Below, piece by piece: positions 9,246 through 18,572 of a DNA stretch of 64,000 nucleotides. The stretch lies in NCBI RefSeq assembly GCF_001612765.1, contig NZ_BDBB01000008.1:124001-188000 (forward strand), read 5' to 3'. Source of the stretch: Nocardia arthritidis NBRC 100137. GTDB lineage: Bacteria; Actinomycetota; Actinomycetes; Mycobacteriales; Mycobacteriaceae. Made by a program: the position numbers and the translations under genes. Below the pieces are notes generated by a model. The model searched no databases, was not told the origin of the DNA, and saw only the letters and a list, made by a program, of their open reading frames with translations. Each line of letters opens with the position of its first letter. Within the stretch, counting starts at the first letter, position 1.

Positions 9246-9475
9246 CCGCTCCGGGGGGTCCGAGAGCGTCCCGCAAGGTCCTGACCGGGTCCTCGGCGCG
9301 GCGTCTCGCGACCTCGCCGCGCGATCGGAGATCGGCTGATCCGCACCCCGCCGGGCTAGGCGCGCGGAGTCGCCCGGTGCGCGGAGACTCGGTCGTCCTC
9401 GCGGTGGACGCCGTCGCCGCGAGGCGCAAGTGGCGTGCAAGTGCGGCGCAATGAAGCCGCCGCACAGTGGTTCTC

Positions 9476-11008
9476 ATGAACGAGACACGTGAAGTAGTGG
9501 TGGTCGGTGCCGGGCCGGTCGGGCTCATGCTGGCCTGCGAGCTGCGGTTGGGCGGGGTGGACGTGCTGGTGGTGGAGCGTCTCGCGGAGCCGGATCGCAC
9601 CATCAAGGCGGGGGCGATCAATGTGCCGACCGCCCAGGCCATGTATCGCCGCGGACTGCTCCCCGAACTGCGCGCCGAGCAGGAGACCGCACTCGCGCGG
9701 TTCGCGCAGTTCCGCCGCGACGGCGGAATGCCGCTGTTCACCGATGGGCGGCGGCCGGCGGCAGGGCATTTCGCGGGCATCATGCTGGACGTGGACGCCA
9801 TCGACTTCGACGCCCCGCGATTCGCCGAACTCGGTCCCGCCGCCGAGGTCTTCCTGGTGGCACAGCAGTCCATCGAGGCGATACTCGCTCGCCGCGCCGC
9901 CGACCTCGGCGTGGAGATCCGGCGCGGGACGCAGGTGGTCGGGTTCTCCGACGACGGCGAGGGCGTCACCGTCGATTGCGGAGACCACACGGTGCGCACC
10001 GGCTGGCTGGTCGGCTGTGACGGCGGGCGCAGCATCGTGCGCAAACTCGCCGGCTTCGAGTTCCCGGGCGTGGGTCCGGAGATCACCGGCCATCAGGCGA
10101 TCGTGGACATGACCGGCGCCGAGGACCTTCGAATGGGCTGGAACACGACCCCTTCCGGCATCTACACCTACGGACCCATGCCCGGCCGTGTACTCACGGT
10201 CGAACTGGACGGGCCGCCCGCCGACCGCGAAACACCCGTGACGGCGGCCGAACTCCAACAGAGCATCCGCACCGTGTCCGGAGTCCCGGTGGTGGTCACG
10301 GCCGTGCATTCGGCCACCCGCTTCACCGACAACACCCGTCAGGTTCCCGACTACCGCAAGGGCCGGGTGCTGCTGGCCGGTGACGCCGCGCACGTGCACT
10401 CGCCTTTCGGCGGACAGGGCCTGAACCTCGGGGTCGGTGATGCGGTCAACCTCGGCTGGAAGCTGTCCGGTGTAGTGCGCGGCTGGGCGCCCGAAGGGCT
10501 GCTCGACACCTACACCGCCGAACGCCATCCCGTCGGCGCATGGGTGCTGGAGTGGACGCGGGCGCAGGTCGCGCTGATGCGCACCGATGCCCGCAGCCGC
10601 GCCCTGCGCGCCGTCATCGCCGAACTGCTGGCCTCTCGCGACGGTGCGACCGGCGTGTTCGAGAAGATCTCCGGTGTGCAGCACCGCTACGACCTCGGCG
10701 GGGGACATCCACTGATCGGAGCGGCCACTCCCGATATCGAATTGGCCGACGGCACCCGCCTCGGTACGCATTTCACCGGCGCCGAGGCCGTCCTGCTCGA
10801 CCTCACCGATTCCGCTGATCTGCGATCCCGAGTTGCGGGATGGTCCGGGCGGGTGCGCGTCGTCACGGCGAAACCTACGCAGCCGCAGAAGCTCTCGGCT
10901 CTGTTGGTCCGTCCCGACGGCTGCGTTGCCTGGGCTGCCGACGGCGGCGACCTGGACGGCCTCGAGGAATCGCTGGGCCGTTGGTTCGGCGCTCGGTCAG
11001 CTCAGTAG
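9476..11008 (+). CDS. Class A FAD-dependent aromatic monooxygenase
   Basis: A 510-residue flavoprotein hydroxylase of the PHBH/rifampicin-monooxygenase class. It shows VVVVGAGPVGLMLACELRL (FAD Rossmann loop), the DG motif as GCDGGRSIVRKL, and GDAAHVHSPFGGQGLNLGVGDAVNLGWKL (second FAD motif). The C-terminal thioredoxin-like domain ends ALLVRPDGCVAWAADGG. These enzymes add one oxygen to phenols, polyketides or rifamycins using NAD(P)H. It resembles nocardial Rox in architecture, but no rifamycin-associated element precedes it, so another aromatic substrate is as likely. ATG at 9476 was chosen over a GTG at 9467. Its 3' end overlaps the next, convergent gene by 12 bp. Confidence 0.88.
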   Translation: MNETREVVVVGAGPVGLMLACELRLGGVDVLVVERLAEPDRTIKAGAINVPTAQAMYRRGLLPELRAEQETALARFAQFRRDGGMPLFTDGRRPAAGHFAGIMLDVDAIDFDAPRFAELGPAAEVFLVAQQSIEAILARRAADLGVEIRRGTQVVGFSDDGEGVTVDCGDHTVRTGWLVGCDGGRSIVRKLAGFEFPGVGPEITGHQAIVDMTGAEDLRMGWNTTPSGIYTYGPMPGRVLTVELDGPPADRETPVTAAELQQSIRTVSGVPVVVTAVHSATRFTDNTRQVPDYRKGRVLLAGDAAHVHSPFGGQGLNLGVGDAVNLGWKLSGVVRGWAPEGLLDTYTAERHPVGAWVLEWTRAQVALMRTDARSRALRAVIAELLASRDGATGVFEKISGVQHRYDLGGGHPLIGAATPDIELADGTRLGTHFTGAEAVLLDLTDSADLRSRVAGWSGRVRVVTAKPTQPQKLSALLVRPDGCVAWAADGGDLDGLEESLGRWFGARSAQ

Positions 11009-11665
11009 CCGCTGTTCGAGTTGAGCGAGGACGGATCGGTTGCGCTGGGCATCCAGGGCCAGGGCTGCGGCCCAGACGTGCGCCGAGATGACTCCGGTCT
11101 GGACACGGTCGATCCAGTCGTGGATGGTGCTGCGCCGGTCGAGGGTGTCGTCGTCGAAGGTGATCGCTTCGAGTTCGGGCATGTGCACGTAACGCAGCTG
11201 GGTGGTTTCCCTGCCGCGGGCGTCGAAAATGCTTGCCGCCCAAACTTCCTCGGTGGTGGACTGTTCGTCCGGCGGTGTGCCGGCAATCGTGTCGGGCTGG
11301 TTGTCGATCCCGTGCACGACGGCGTCCGCGGCGGCACGGTGGGCCAGCCCGAATCCCCACAGGCGGCCGTGCATCCCCGCCATCATCCGCCCGGCGATGT
11401 CCAGGATCGGAGAGCCCGCGACCGTGGGGCTGTCGTCGGGTGAGAATTCCGCGAAACCCGCCGCGCTCGAAGTGTCGTCGTCCCCGGTGCCGGTGAAACC
11501 CCAGATGTGTACGAGGCCGAGGTCGGTACCGGGCGCACTGCTGCGGCGCGAGATCATGGCCGGTAGCAGAGTGTCGATGATGGACCGGGCCGGATATCGG
11601 ATCGCCGGCACGATCTCGGATCGACGGATGCTGCTGGAGCGCTTAGGATTTCGTCGGCCGGACAT
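10997..11665 (-). CDS. Conserved-looking hypothetical protein
   Basis: A 222-residue soluble protein without a domain I can name. The N-terminus is basic (MSGRRNPKRSSSIRRSE); the rest is acidic and looks well coded, with strong G/C at third positions. A His/Asp-rich segment (FDDDTLDRRSTIHDWIDRV) could bind metal, but no catalytic motif is clear. An in-frame start 105 bp further upstream is possible. It converges on the monooxygenase with a 12-bp overlap. Confidence 0.5.
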   Translation of the reverse strand: MSGRRNPKRSSSIRRSEIVPAIRYPARSIIDTLLPAMISRRSSAPGTDLGLVHIWGFTGTGDDDTSSAAGFAEFSPDDSPTVAGSPILDIAGRMMAGMHGRLWGFGLAHRAAADAVVHGIDNQPDTIAGTPPDEQSTTEEVWAASIFDARGRETTQLRYVHMPELEAITFDDDTLDRRSTIHDWIDRVQTGVISAHVWAAALALDAQRNRSVLAQLEQRLLS

Positions 11666-12115
11666 AGGCTTCTCCGTCGCGGTGTGGTTTTCGGACAAGG
11701 CATCGACCCGGTTGCAGTCAGCGTTGTCAGTGTAGAGAGGCCACCGGTGACGTTGTCGGCAACGGCTCATACTCGCGCGCGACGTGTGTGGTGAATGCGG
11801 GGGGTCGGTTGCCGTCCGTCGTCACCGTGCGGATCGGAGGCCGCGGCCCGCCGGCGGGTTGTTCGTCCAGGTCCACGCCGCAGTCGGCGATGCGTCGAAC
11901 CGGTTCCGCGGCGCGGATTCCGGCCTCCGCGCGCGGCGCCGGGCATCAGGACGCATTGACAAAGCGGGACTGTGCGGCGGTGTCCTCCTAGGGCGGAGGG
12001 TGGAACAGCTCGTGCGTGAGGACGATCGGAAACCAGTCGCTGCCTTCTCGGCCGGGCAGCCGAGCGGTCAGCCGAAGAGCGCGAAATTCTCTGACTGGCC
12101 GCCCCGGGTGGGTGG
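11666..12115. other. Intergenic stretch
   Basis: No frame here shows the codon bias of its neighbours. A minus-strand frame directly after the MpaB gene (11988-12115, reading DWFPIVLTHELFHPPP near its end) could be a worn-out coding tail, but it has no start of its own. Confidence 0.35.
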
Positions 12116-13339
12116 TCAGGCGGTTCGGTCCAGTCGCGGCGCGGAGTGGCCGATCGTGGCGCTGGTTTCGCCGATCAGGCGTTGCAGGAAGGCTTCCTGC
12201 TGCTTGCGGCCGTGGATGGCGGCGCGGTCGAGTCCGCCGGGGGTCAGGTGTATGTAGGCAGTGCGTACGAGGTTGACGGGGATGCGCAACGCGGGGTACC
12301 AGGGCGGGACGTACGCGGGCAGACCGAGGACGCGCATCGCCTTGGGGCCGAGGAAGGCGCTGCTGACCGATAGGTGCTGGGCGCGGGCGAGGCGGCCTCG
12401 GAGACCGGGCAGGCCGGGGTAGGACCAGTGCAGTGGATCGTCGGCCATGGGACGGGCGAGTTGGCGGCTGGTCTCGTCGGGATTGGTGATGGCGGTCAGG
12501 CAGTGGTCGAGGATGGCGATGCCGTCGCGGAAGCCGTTGGGCAGCCAGTGTTCTTCGACGCCGATGAGCCAGCCGACGTAGCGGGTGAGGTGGGCTGCGG
12601 CGGCCAGCTCGCGAGGGGAGAGGATCGCACCGAGCGCCATGCCGCCGACGACGGGTGCGAGCAGGGCGCCGACCAGGGTGGCGGCCATGTCGGTCTGGTT
12701 GATCGGCAGCCCCCATTCGTCGGTGCGCCAGTCGGGCATGGCGGCGACGTGCCTGCGGACCAGGGAATGGATCAGCCGCACATGCAGGGTGGAGCGGTAG
12801 CCGACACCGTAACGGTCCATGCCGTTCTCGGTGGAGACGTCCATCGCCCATTGCAAGGTTTCGGCGAACCGGCGGGCAGGGCCTTTCTCCAGGGCGCCGG
12901 TGCGCAGGAGGGTCTTGTTGAACCCGGAGGCCAGGTAGCCGCCGATGAAAGACACGTCGCGCGCGAAATACAGCCCGTCGTTGCCGCCGGATCGGAACAC
13001 CCGCTCGCCCTCGCGCAACAGGTCCGGGTCGACCCACGCCGGGGTGTCCTCGACGACGGTGAAGAAGTCCCGCAGCGGCGAGGGAGCGCCGGGGATGCTG
13101 TCGATGCCCGACCGGAGTGCCCGCTCGAACAACGGCCGCGTGGCAGCCATGCCTTCGGCGTACATCCACTCGACGAGGCGGTCCATCGGCTCGTCGCCGA
13201 CGAGCAGTGATTCTCCGAGCAGCCGCCAGCGTTGCGGGGACGGTTTCCCGATGCGCAGCAGCGCGGCGAACGGGCCGAGACCGGGTGCTTTACGGGGCCG
13301 GTCGGGGTGCCGAGCCGGGATGGTCGCGGACGTGGTCAT
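12116..13339 (-). CDS. MpaB/rubber oxygenase-family (DUF2236) protein
   Basis: A 407-residue protein of the family that includes fungal MpaB and latex-clearing protein: alpha-helical, haem-binding, and able to cleave isoprenoid or other olefinic chains with O2. Family-like segments are FFTVVEDTPAWVDP, YFARDVSFIGGYLASGF, TRFAETLQWAMDV-like helices, RSTLHVRLIHSLVRRHV and DEWGLPINQTDMAATLVG, where the conserved Arg/His cluster lies. The TetR gene upstream overlaps its 5' end by 50 bp, so repressor and oxygenase form one transcript. A second family member with its own TetR gene lies at 47700-48992. Substrate is unknown; a terpenoid or lipid is a reasonable guess. Confidence 0.82.
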   Translation of the reverse strand: MTTSATIPARHPDRPRKAPGLGPFAALLRIGKPSPQRWRLLGESLLVGDEPMDRLVEWMYAEGMAATRPLFERALRSGIDSIPGAPSPLRDFFTVVEDTPAWVDPDLLREGERVFRSGGNDGLYFARDVSFIGGYLASGFNKTLLRTGALEKGPARRFAETLQWAMDVSTENGMDRYGVGYRSTLHVRLIHSLVRRHVAAMPDWRTDEWGLPINQTDMAATLVGALLAPVVGGMALGAILSPRELAAAAHLTRYVGWLIGVEEHWLPNGFRDGIAILDHCLTAITNPDETSRQLARPMADDPLHWSYPGLPGLRGRLARAQHLSVSSAFLGPKAMRVLGLPAYVPPWYPALRIPVNLVRTAYIHLTPGGLDRAAIHGRKQQEAFLQRLIGETSATIGHSAPRLDRTA

Positions 13340-13952
13340 GGGTGGGCTCCTCGTCGGGGCGGGCGATGCCGTGTTTCATCAACGGCACGATGGTGGTGCG
13401 GACAAAGGCGCGGGCGCGGGCGTCGTCGGTGAAGTCGACGCTGCCGCCGCCGGGGGTGAGCATCAGCGAGTGGGCGAGGCGGGCGACGAGTTCGGCGACC
13501 GGGCGCGGGTCGTAGTCGTCGACGAGGCCCGCGGCCTGGGCATGGGTGAGCATGCCGACGATGTACTCGATTCCGATGGACACCAGGCGTTCGCCCTGCA
13601 CGGTGGAAAAGCGCAACGCCTCGTCGGGCGCGACCCGCAGCAGCTGGGTGACCAGCCGGTGGATGCGGGTCTGCAGCAGGACGTACAGCATCGTGTTCTC
13701 GATCTGGGCGTCCACGTCGGCGGTGGTGGCCGCGATCGCGGTGACCTCGGCGAGCATGCGGCGGGTCTCGCGGGCGAGTACCGCCTCGATCAGGTTGTCC
13801 TTGCCCGCGAACCTGCGATGGATGGTGATCCGGCTGAGTTCGGCCATGCGGGCGATGTCCTCGAGGCTGGCCCGGCGGATCCCGACCTGCAGAATGCGTT
13901 CCAGCGCGGCGTCCATGATTCGCTCGTCGACGCCGTCGCTGCCCTCGCTCAT
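13290..13952 (-). CDS. TetR-family transcriptional regulator
   Basis: A 220-residue TetR-type repressor. The N-terminal helix-turn-helix reads RIMDAALERILQVGIRRASLEDIARMAELSRITIHRRFAGKDNLIEA, shown here by its parts: ASLEDIARMAEL and TIHRRFAGKDNL. The ligand-binding part follows. ATG at 13952 (MSEGSDG) is preferred; the upstream ATG at 13979 would add an AT-rich leader with the sequence of a promoter. It is first in a two-gene unit with the MpaB gene and most likely represses it until a hydrophobic inducer binds. Confidence 0.88.
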   Translation of the reverse strand: MSEGSDGVDERIMDAALERILQVGIRRASLEDIARMAELSRITIHRRFAGKDNLIEAVLARETRRMLAEVTAIAATTADVDAQIENTMLYVLLQTRIHRLVTQLLRVAPDEALRFSTVQGERLVSIGIEYIVGMLTHAQAAGLVDDYDPRPVAELVARLAHSLMLTPGGGSVDFTDDARARAFVRTTIVPLMKHGIARPDEEPTHDHVRDHPGSAPRPAP

Positions 13953-13954
13953 GA

Positions 13955-13980
13955 TGCAAAAGTACAAAGATTGTTTCATT
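13955..13980 (-). promoter_or_regulatory. AT-rich promoter with short inverted repeat upstream of the TetR-MpaB unit
   Basis: An AT-rich patch just upstream of the TetR start contains ACAAAGATTGT (13964-13974), an inverted repeat ACAA-N3-TTGT. Its place and base composition suit an autoregulatory operator. The arms are only 4 bp, so this is tentative. Confidence 0.3.
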
Positions 13981-14162
13981 GAGTCAATGGCTCGCGAGAT
14001 CTTCTCCGCCGCCGAACCGCCCGGCCGCGTCCGTCGGCCTACCGTGGGAGGGAAAAGTCGCGGGCGTGCCGCGACATGGCTCTCGCGTCGCCGGCCCCGA
14101 ATACGATTGCGGCGAAAGCGCGCTCACGATGTGTGCGGCCGCAGGGACTGTGGGAGGCGACG

Positions 14163-14750
14163 ATGACCGGACTGCGCAGGCCGGCCGCCGCACTGCGCTG
14201 GTCCGCCGCGCTCGCGGTGGCGGTTTCGACGGGCGGATGCGCCACCCTGCTCGGTGAGCCCGCCCCGCCCCCGTCCCCCGAGGAGATCGCCGCTGCGACA
14301 GCCGAATTGGCCGGTTTGCCGTCTTCGGAGACAGCGGAACATCAGGTGGCGGCAGTGGTCGAGCAGATCGCGGCCGCTGCCTCGGCGATCGAACCGGCGC
14401 TGCGGTGGACCCGCAGCGAGGAGCGAGCCCTGGGCCCTTGTTACGGCCTCTATGAGCACACCGGAGGCAGGCGTGTCGTCCTGCCGCGCTACCGAGCCGA
14501 CGGCTCGCTGCCCGAGGGAGCGTGGCCGGGGTTTCAGGAGACGGCCCGCGCGCCGGCCGCGTCGGTGGGCGCGACGGACGTGCTGCCCGGTGGTGGTTCC
14601 TCGCCGGACCGGCATGTCACGTTCGAGGGGGCCGATGGTGCGGAGTGGGACAGCAATACCGAGCTGTCGGTCTTCGCCGACACCCGGTCGATGACGATCA
14701 CCGCGACCGTGGGCTGCCGGCTGCCCGCAAGCGAGCGCCCGGTGGGGTGA
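14163..14750 (+). CDS. Secreted lipoprotein, LppA/LpqN-like
   Basis: A 195-residue exported protein. The signal peptide has RR at 5-6, a hydrophobic core (AALRWSAALAVAVS) and a cysteine at 26 in STGGCA, a slightly atypical lipobox. A Pro-rich linker follows (EPAPPPSPEE), then an alpha/beta domain with conserved-looking cysteines (ALGPCYGLYEH and VGCRLP) that may form a disulfide. Mycobacteria and nocardiae carry many such small envelope lipoproteins of unknown role. ATG at 14163 has GGGAGG 5 nt upstream. It is alone between the TetR and GlxA-type genes. Confidence 0.7.
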   Translation: MTGLRRPAAALRWSAALAVAVSTGGCATLLGEPAPPPSPEEIAAATAELAGLPSSETAEHQVAAVVEQIAAAASAIEPALRWTRSEERALGPCYGLYEHTGGRRVVLPRYRADGSLPEGAWPGFQETARAPAASVGATDVLPGGGSSPDRHVTFEGADGAEWDSNTELSVFADTRSMTITATVGCRLPASERPVG

Positions 14751-14895
14751 ACCTGCATTCCCGCGCCGTCCGCGGTGCCGGGACCCGCTCCAACGCAGCT
14801 CTTTCCGGGCCGAGCCCGCTGTGCGCCGACCTCGTCTTCCGTCAGTCTGTGCCGGCCGGCCGGGCGGTGACGGTGTCGAAGGGGATCTCCGTGCC

Positions 14896-15831
14896 CTACG
14901 GGCTCCGGAACGCGCGCCGGTAGGCTCCCGGGGTGGTACCCACCTGGGCGCGGAAGCGGCGGCGCAGATTCACCGCCGAGGTGAGGCCGACGCGTGCCGC
15001 GATCGCCTCCACCGGCAGCTCGGTTTCCTCCAGCAGAAGGCGCGCCTCGGCCACCCGGCGTGACAGCAGCCAGGCGCCAGGGCTCGTGCCGAGCTGATCG
15101 GCGAAGCGCCGGGCCAGCGTGCGGGGTGAGACGCTGAGCTGCGCGGCCAGATCGCTCACCGACAGCGGTGTTCCGAGGCGCGCTCCGGCCCATTCGAGAA
15201 GGCCGTCCAGCGCGTCGGCGGGCGGTGGGGGCGGCGCGTACTGTAGCTGGCCGCCTTCGCGGTGCGGGGGCATCACCATGTGCCGCGCGATGAGCGCGGC
15301 GTGGGCGGCGCCGTGGTCCTGCCGGACCAAGTGCAGGCACAGGTCGATACCCGCGCCCGCACCGGCGCTCGTAGCGACATCGCCGTGGTCCACGTAGAGC
15401 ACATCCGGCTCCACGCGAACCTCGGGAAACTCCCGTGCCAGCTGGGCGGCGCGTGCCCAATGTGTTGTCGCCGAACGCCCGTCCAGCAGTCCCGTGCGCG
15501 CCAGCGCGAACACCCCGGAGCAGATCGTGACGAGCCGTGCCCCGCGAGCGTGCGCCCGCAGCAGCGCGCGGCGCACGCGGTCGGGCAGCGGTGCGTCCAC
15601 CGGCGCCCAACCGGGGATGAGCACGGTGTCCGCGGAGGCCAGCGCCGACAGTCCCCGCGACACCGACAGTGCGTAGCCGGACGTCGTAGCGACCGGGCCC
15701 GGCCTCTCCGCGCACACCTCGAACTCGTAGTACTGCGGCACGCCGGCCCGTTCGGTCCCGAATACTTCGGCGGCGCAGCCGAGTTCGAACGTCGACTGCA
15801 GCGGCCGCACCAGGGCCACCACACGATGCAT
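14896..15831 (-). CDS. GlxA-family transcriptional regulator (DJ-1/PfpI + AraC HTH)
   Basis: A 311-residue regulator. Residues 1-170 form a class I amidotransferase-like DJ-1/PfpI domain with the nucleophile-elbow cysteine in LVTICSGVFALA. Residues about 210-311 carry the double AraC helix-turn-helix (LSVSDLAAQLSVSPRTLARRF, shown in part, and LPVEAIAARVGLTSAVNLRRRF). Such proteins act as activators of small-molecule metabolism genes. It is divergent from the cupin gene with about 70 bp between starts, which makes the cupin gene its likely target. Confidence 0.9.
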   Translation of the reverse strand: MHRVVALVRPLQSTFELGCAAEVFGTERAGVPQYYEFEVCAERPGPVATTSGYALSVSRGLSALASADTVLIPGWAPVDAPLPDRVRRALLRAHARGARLVTICSGVFALARTGLLDGRSATTHWARAAQLAREFPEVRVEPDVLYVDHGDVATSAGAGAGIDLCLHLVRQDHGAAHAALIARHMVMPPHREGGQLQYAPPPPPADALDGLLEWAGARLGTPLSVSDLAAQLSVSPRTLARRFADQLGTSPGAWLLSRRVAEARLLLEETELPVEAIAARVGLTSAVNLRRRFRAQVGTTPGAYRRAFRSP

Positions 15832-15902
15832 GGCAGAAAAATACCCTGTGATGACTGACCGGACACTTACCCGGCATCGCCGCGCGCGGCACCGTGGGAG
15901 GC

Positions 15903-16238
15903 ATGCACCCCGAGATCCTCGCCCAGGAGGGCTACACCTCCGTCTCTGTCACCGAATCACCGGTCCGCGAACTCTTCCCCGGCATCCGGCTACGTCACCT
16001 CTGGAAAGGCCCCTCCGGAGCACAGGCCAACGTGCTGGAGATGGACCCGGGTACCTCGTGGCCGCGCCGCGATGTCCACGAGCCCGGCCCGGAGGAGGTC
16101 TACGTGGTCGCTGGCACGTTCAACGACGGCGCACGCGACTACCCGGCCGGGACCTTTCTGCACGCCCCGGCCGGGTCGTGGCATGTGCCCGCGACCACGA
16201 CCGGCTGCACATTGTTCGTCTTCTACCCGGAAGGGTAG
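15903..16238 (+). CDS. Single-domain cupin protein
   Basis: A 111-residue single cupin barrel. The first motif reads GTSWPRRDVHEPGPEEVYVV, and the second is PAGTFLHAPAGSWHVP; His and Glu in these are the usual metal ligands. It resembles ChrR-type or dioxygenase-like cupins that bind Zn, Fe or Mn, but the substrate cannot be told. ATG at 15903 is used; a GTG at 15894 in frame is nearly as good because GGGAGG lies only 2 nt before the ATG. It is divergent from the GlxA-type regulator and overlaps the end of helR by 16 bp. Confidence 0.75.
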   Translation: MHPEILAQEGYTSVSVTESPVRELFPGIRLRHLWKGPSGAQANVLEMDPGTSWPRRDVHEPGPEEVYVVAGTFNDGARDYPAGTFLHAPAGSWHVPATTTGCTLFVFYPEG

Positions 16239-18448
16239 GAGTGCGAAAGGTCTCCGCTCGGGCGGTTGCGGCCGCCCGCCGCGCCGTATTCGGCGAGTCC
16301 GGTCAGAACCTGCGGCAATGGCCCCTGGTGCAGGACGCCCAGACGCTGGGTGGCGCGGGTGAGGGCGACATAGAGCTCGGCCGCGCCGCGCGGTCCTTCG
16401 GCGAGGATCCGTTCCGGTTCCACGACCAGGACGGCGTCGTATTCCAGGCCTTTGGTCTCCGACGCCGCCACCGCGCCCGGCACATCCGGCGGACCGATCA
16501 CGACGCTGGTACCTTCGCGACCGGCTTCCTCGCGTACGAAATCCGCGATGGCCGTGGCTGATTCGTGCTCGGTGACCCGCCTGGACCACGGCTGGACGCC
16601 GCACGCGCGAACCGACTCCGGTGGTTGCACCCCGGGCGCGAACTCGGCGAGCAGCGCGGCGGCGACGGACATGATCTCGGCCGGGGTGCGGTAGTTCACC
16701 GACAGTGACCGGTAGACCCACCGGCCGGGCACGTACGGCTCGAGCATCGTGTGCCACGAGGTCGCTCCGGCGACCGACCGGCGTTGGGCGAGGTCGCCGA
16801 CCACCGTGAAGGAGCGGCCGGGGCAGCGCCGCATCAGCACTCGCCAGTCCATTTCGGACAGCTCCTGGGCCTCGTCGACCACGACGTGCCGGTAGGTCCA
16901 GTCCCGGTCCGCGGCGGCGCGTTCGGCGAGCTCGCGAGTGTCGCGCTCGAGGAAGCGATCGGCCAGATCGTGCCCGTAGAGCATGTCCTGGGCGAGCAGG
17001 TGGTCCTCGTCGTCCATCAGGTCCTCACGGCTGACGAGGAGGTCCAGCACGCCGGCCGCGTACGCGGCCTCGGCGTGCTGTTCCCGCTCTGCCGCGCGGT
17101 CGTCCGACTTGTCGCGGCCGAGCAGATCGACCAACTCGTCGAGCAGCGGCACATCCGAGACCGTCCAGGCGTCGCCGTCGGCGCGCCACAGCGCCGCGTC
17201 GGCGCCTGCCGCCGCCAAGCGCTCCGGGGACTCGTACAGCCGCGCCAACAGAGTTTCCGGCGTCAGGATCGGCCAGAGTTCGTCGAGTGCGGCGGTGAAC
17301 TGGTCGTTGTCCGCGAGTTCGGCGATGAGGTCGGCGCGCAGGTTCTCCCATGCGTCGCGCTCCTGCCGAGTCAGCCAGCCGCGGCCGATCCGGGCTATCG
17401 CCCGTTCGGTGAGCACCCAGGTGACGATCTCGCGGAACACCGCACGGGCTTCGTTGTGCGGCTGCCCGCTCGCGCGCGCCTCTTGCCTGGCCCACTCCGC
17501 GGTCTCGGCGTCGATGCGCACGGTGACGTCGGTCAGTTCGATCGGCAGCGGCTGCTCCGGCAGCCGCTGCCGATCGGCCACCGCTGCCGCCAGCACGTCC
17601 AGGATCTGCAGCGCGCCTTTGAGCCGGGCGGCCTCCGGGGTGTCCTCGGCGGTGACGCGCAGACCGGGCACCAGGTCGCCGGTGGTCATGAACACGACGT
17701 TCGTCTCACCCAGCGATGGTAGAACGCGGCTGATGTGATCGAGGAACGCCGGGTTGGGGCCGACCACGAGAACACCGTTGCGTTCCATCCGCTCCCGCTG
17801 GGTGTAGAGCAGGTACGCGACTCGGTGCAGCGCCACCACCGTCTTCCCGGTGCCGGGGCCGCCCTCGATCACCAGCACACCGGGGTGGTCGAGCCGGATG
17901 ATCTCGTCCTGCTCGGCCTGGATCGTCGCCACGATGTCGCGCATGCCGGTACCGCGCGGCGCGTTGACCGCCGCGAGCAGCGCCGCGTCGCCTCGCTCGC
18001 CGCCACCGGGGCGGCCGAGCACCTCGTCGGTGAAATCGACCACTCCGCGCCCGCGAGTATGGAACTGGCGGCGTCTGCGCATGTTCTCCGGGCTGGCGGC
18101 GGTGGCGACGTAGAACGCGCGCGCGGCAGGCGCCCGCCAATCGAGCAACAGCGGTTCGTACTCGTTCTCCTCGTCGAAAAGGCCGATCCGGCCGATGTAG
18201 GAGTGTTCGCCCGAGAGGGTGTCCAAGCGGCCGAAACACAGCCCGTTGTCCGCGACGTCCAGCCGCTTCGCCTCCTTGGCCAGCGCGCGCACCTCGACAT
18301 CACGTTCCATCGGCGTCCCGCCGGTTCCCCGCAACGCCGCGGCGTAGCGACCCTTCACTCGCGCGCGCTCGGCATCGAGCCGCGTGTAGAGCCCGGCCAC
18401 GTAGGTGCGCTCGGACCGCAATTCGTCTTCGTACCCCTGAGCCGACAC
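16223..18448 (-). CDS. helR: HelR/HelD-like RNA polymerase recycling ATPase
   Basis: A 741-residue UvrD/Rep-like superfamily 1 protein. An N-terminal coiled-coil arm (YEDELRSERTYVAGLYTRLDAERARV, shown in part as AGLYTRLDAERARV) precedes Walker A in GGPGTGKTVVALHR, motif II-like VVDEAQELSEMDW, and the C-terminal ETKGLEYDAVLVVEP and YVALTRATQRLGVLH. This is the layout of HelD, which opens and clears stalled RNA polymerase, rather than of a DNA helicase. GTG at 18448 is chosen because AGAGGTGGGA precedes it and the coiled coil starts at once. A 19-bp rifamycin-associated element lies 125 bp upstream, which identifies it as the HelR branch that displaces rifamycins from RNA polymerase. Confidence 0.88.
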   Translation of the reverse strand: MSAQGYEDELRSERTYVAGLYTRLDAERARVKGRYAAALRGTGGTPMERDVEVRALAKEAKRLDVADNGLCFGRLDTLSGEHSYIGRIGLFDEENEYEPLLLDWRAPAARAFYVATAASPENMRRRRQFHTRGRGVVDFTDEVLGRPGGGERGDAALLAAVNAPRGTGMRDIVATIQAEQDEIIRLDHPGVLVIEGGPGTGKTVVALHRVAYLLYTQRERMERNGVLVVGPNPAFLDHISRVLPSLGETNVVFMTTGDLVPGLRVTAEDTPEAARLKGALQILDVLAAAVADRQRLPEQPLPIELTDVTVRIDAETAEWARQEARASGQPHNEARAVFREIVTWVLTERAIARIGRGWLTRQERDAWENLRADLIAELADNDQFTAALDELWPILTPETLLARLYESPERLAAAGADAALWRADGDAWTVSDVPLLDELVDLLGRDKSDDRAAEREQHAEAAYAAGVLDLLVSREDLMDDEDHLLAQDMLYGHDLADRFLERDTRELAERAAADRDWTYRHVVVDEAQELSEMDWRVLMRRCPGRSFTVVGDLAQRRSVAGATSWHTMLEPYVPGRWVYRSLSVNYRTPAEIMSVAAALLAEFAPGVQPPESVRACGVQPWSRRVTEHESATAIADFVREEAGREGTSVVIGPPDVPGAVAASETKGLEYDAVLVVEPERILAEGPRGAAELYVALTRATQRLGVLHQGPLPQVLTGLAEYGAAGGRNRPSGDLSHSYPSG

Positions 18449-18572
18449 AGATCCCACCTCTTTCCGGCTCGACGATCCTGCGTAGTTCACGCGGACACTG
18501 CTTTCGTCCCGAATTTCGCTACTCCCATTTCCGCAGGTTCTGGCCACGGCCAGCGATTCTGCGGCATGACCC

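Noticed and set aside
9356-10771. 471-codon minus-strand frame opposite the monooxygenase
   Set aside because: Antisense of a well-supported gene in high-GC DNA; composition is typical of a shadow frame.
9467-11008. Rifampicin monooxygenase (rox) assignment for the class A flavoenzyme
   Set aside because: Same enzyme class, but no rifamycin-associated element upstream and the sequence is not close enough by eye to nocardial Rox.
11988-13169. 393-codon minus-strand frame over the MpaB gene
   Set aside because: Arg/Pro/His-rich translation in a shifted frame of the supported oxygenase gene.
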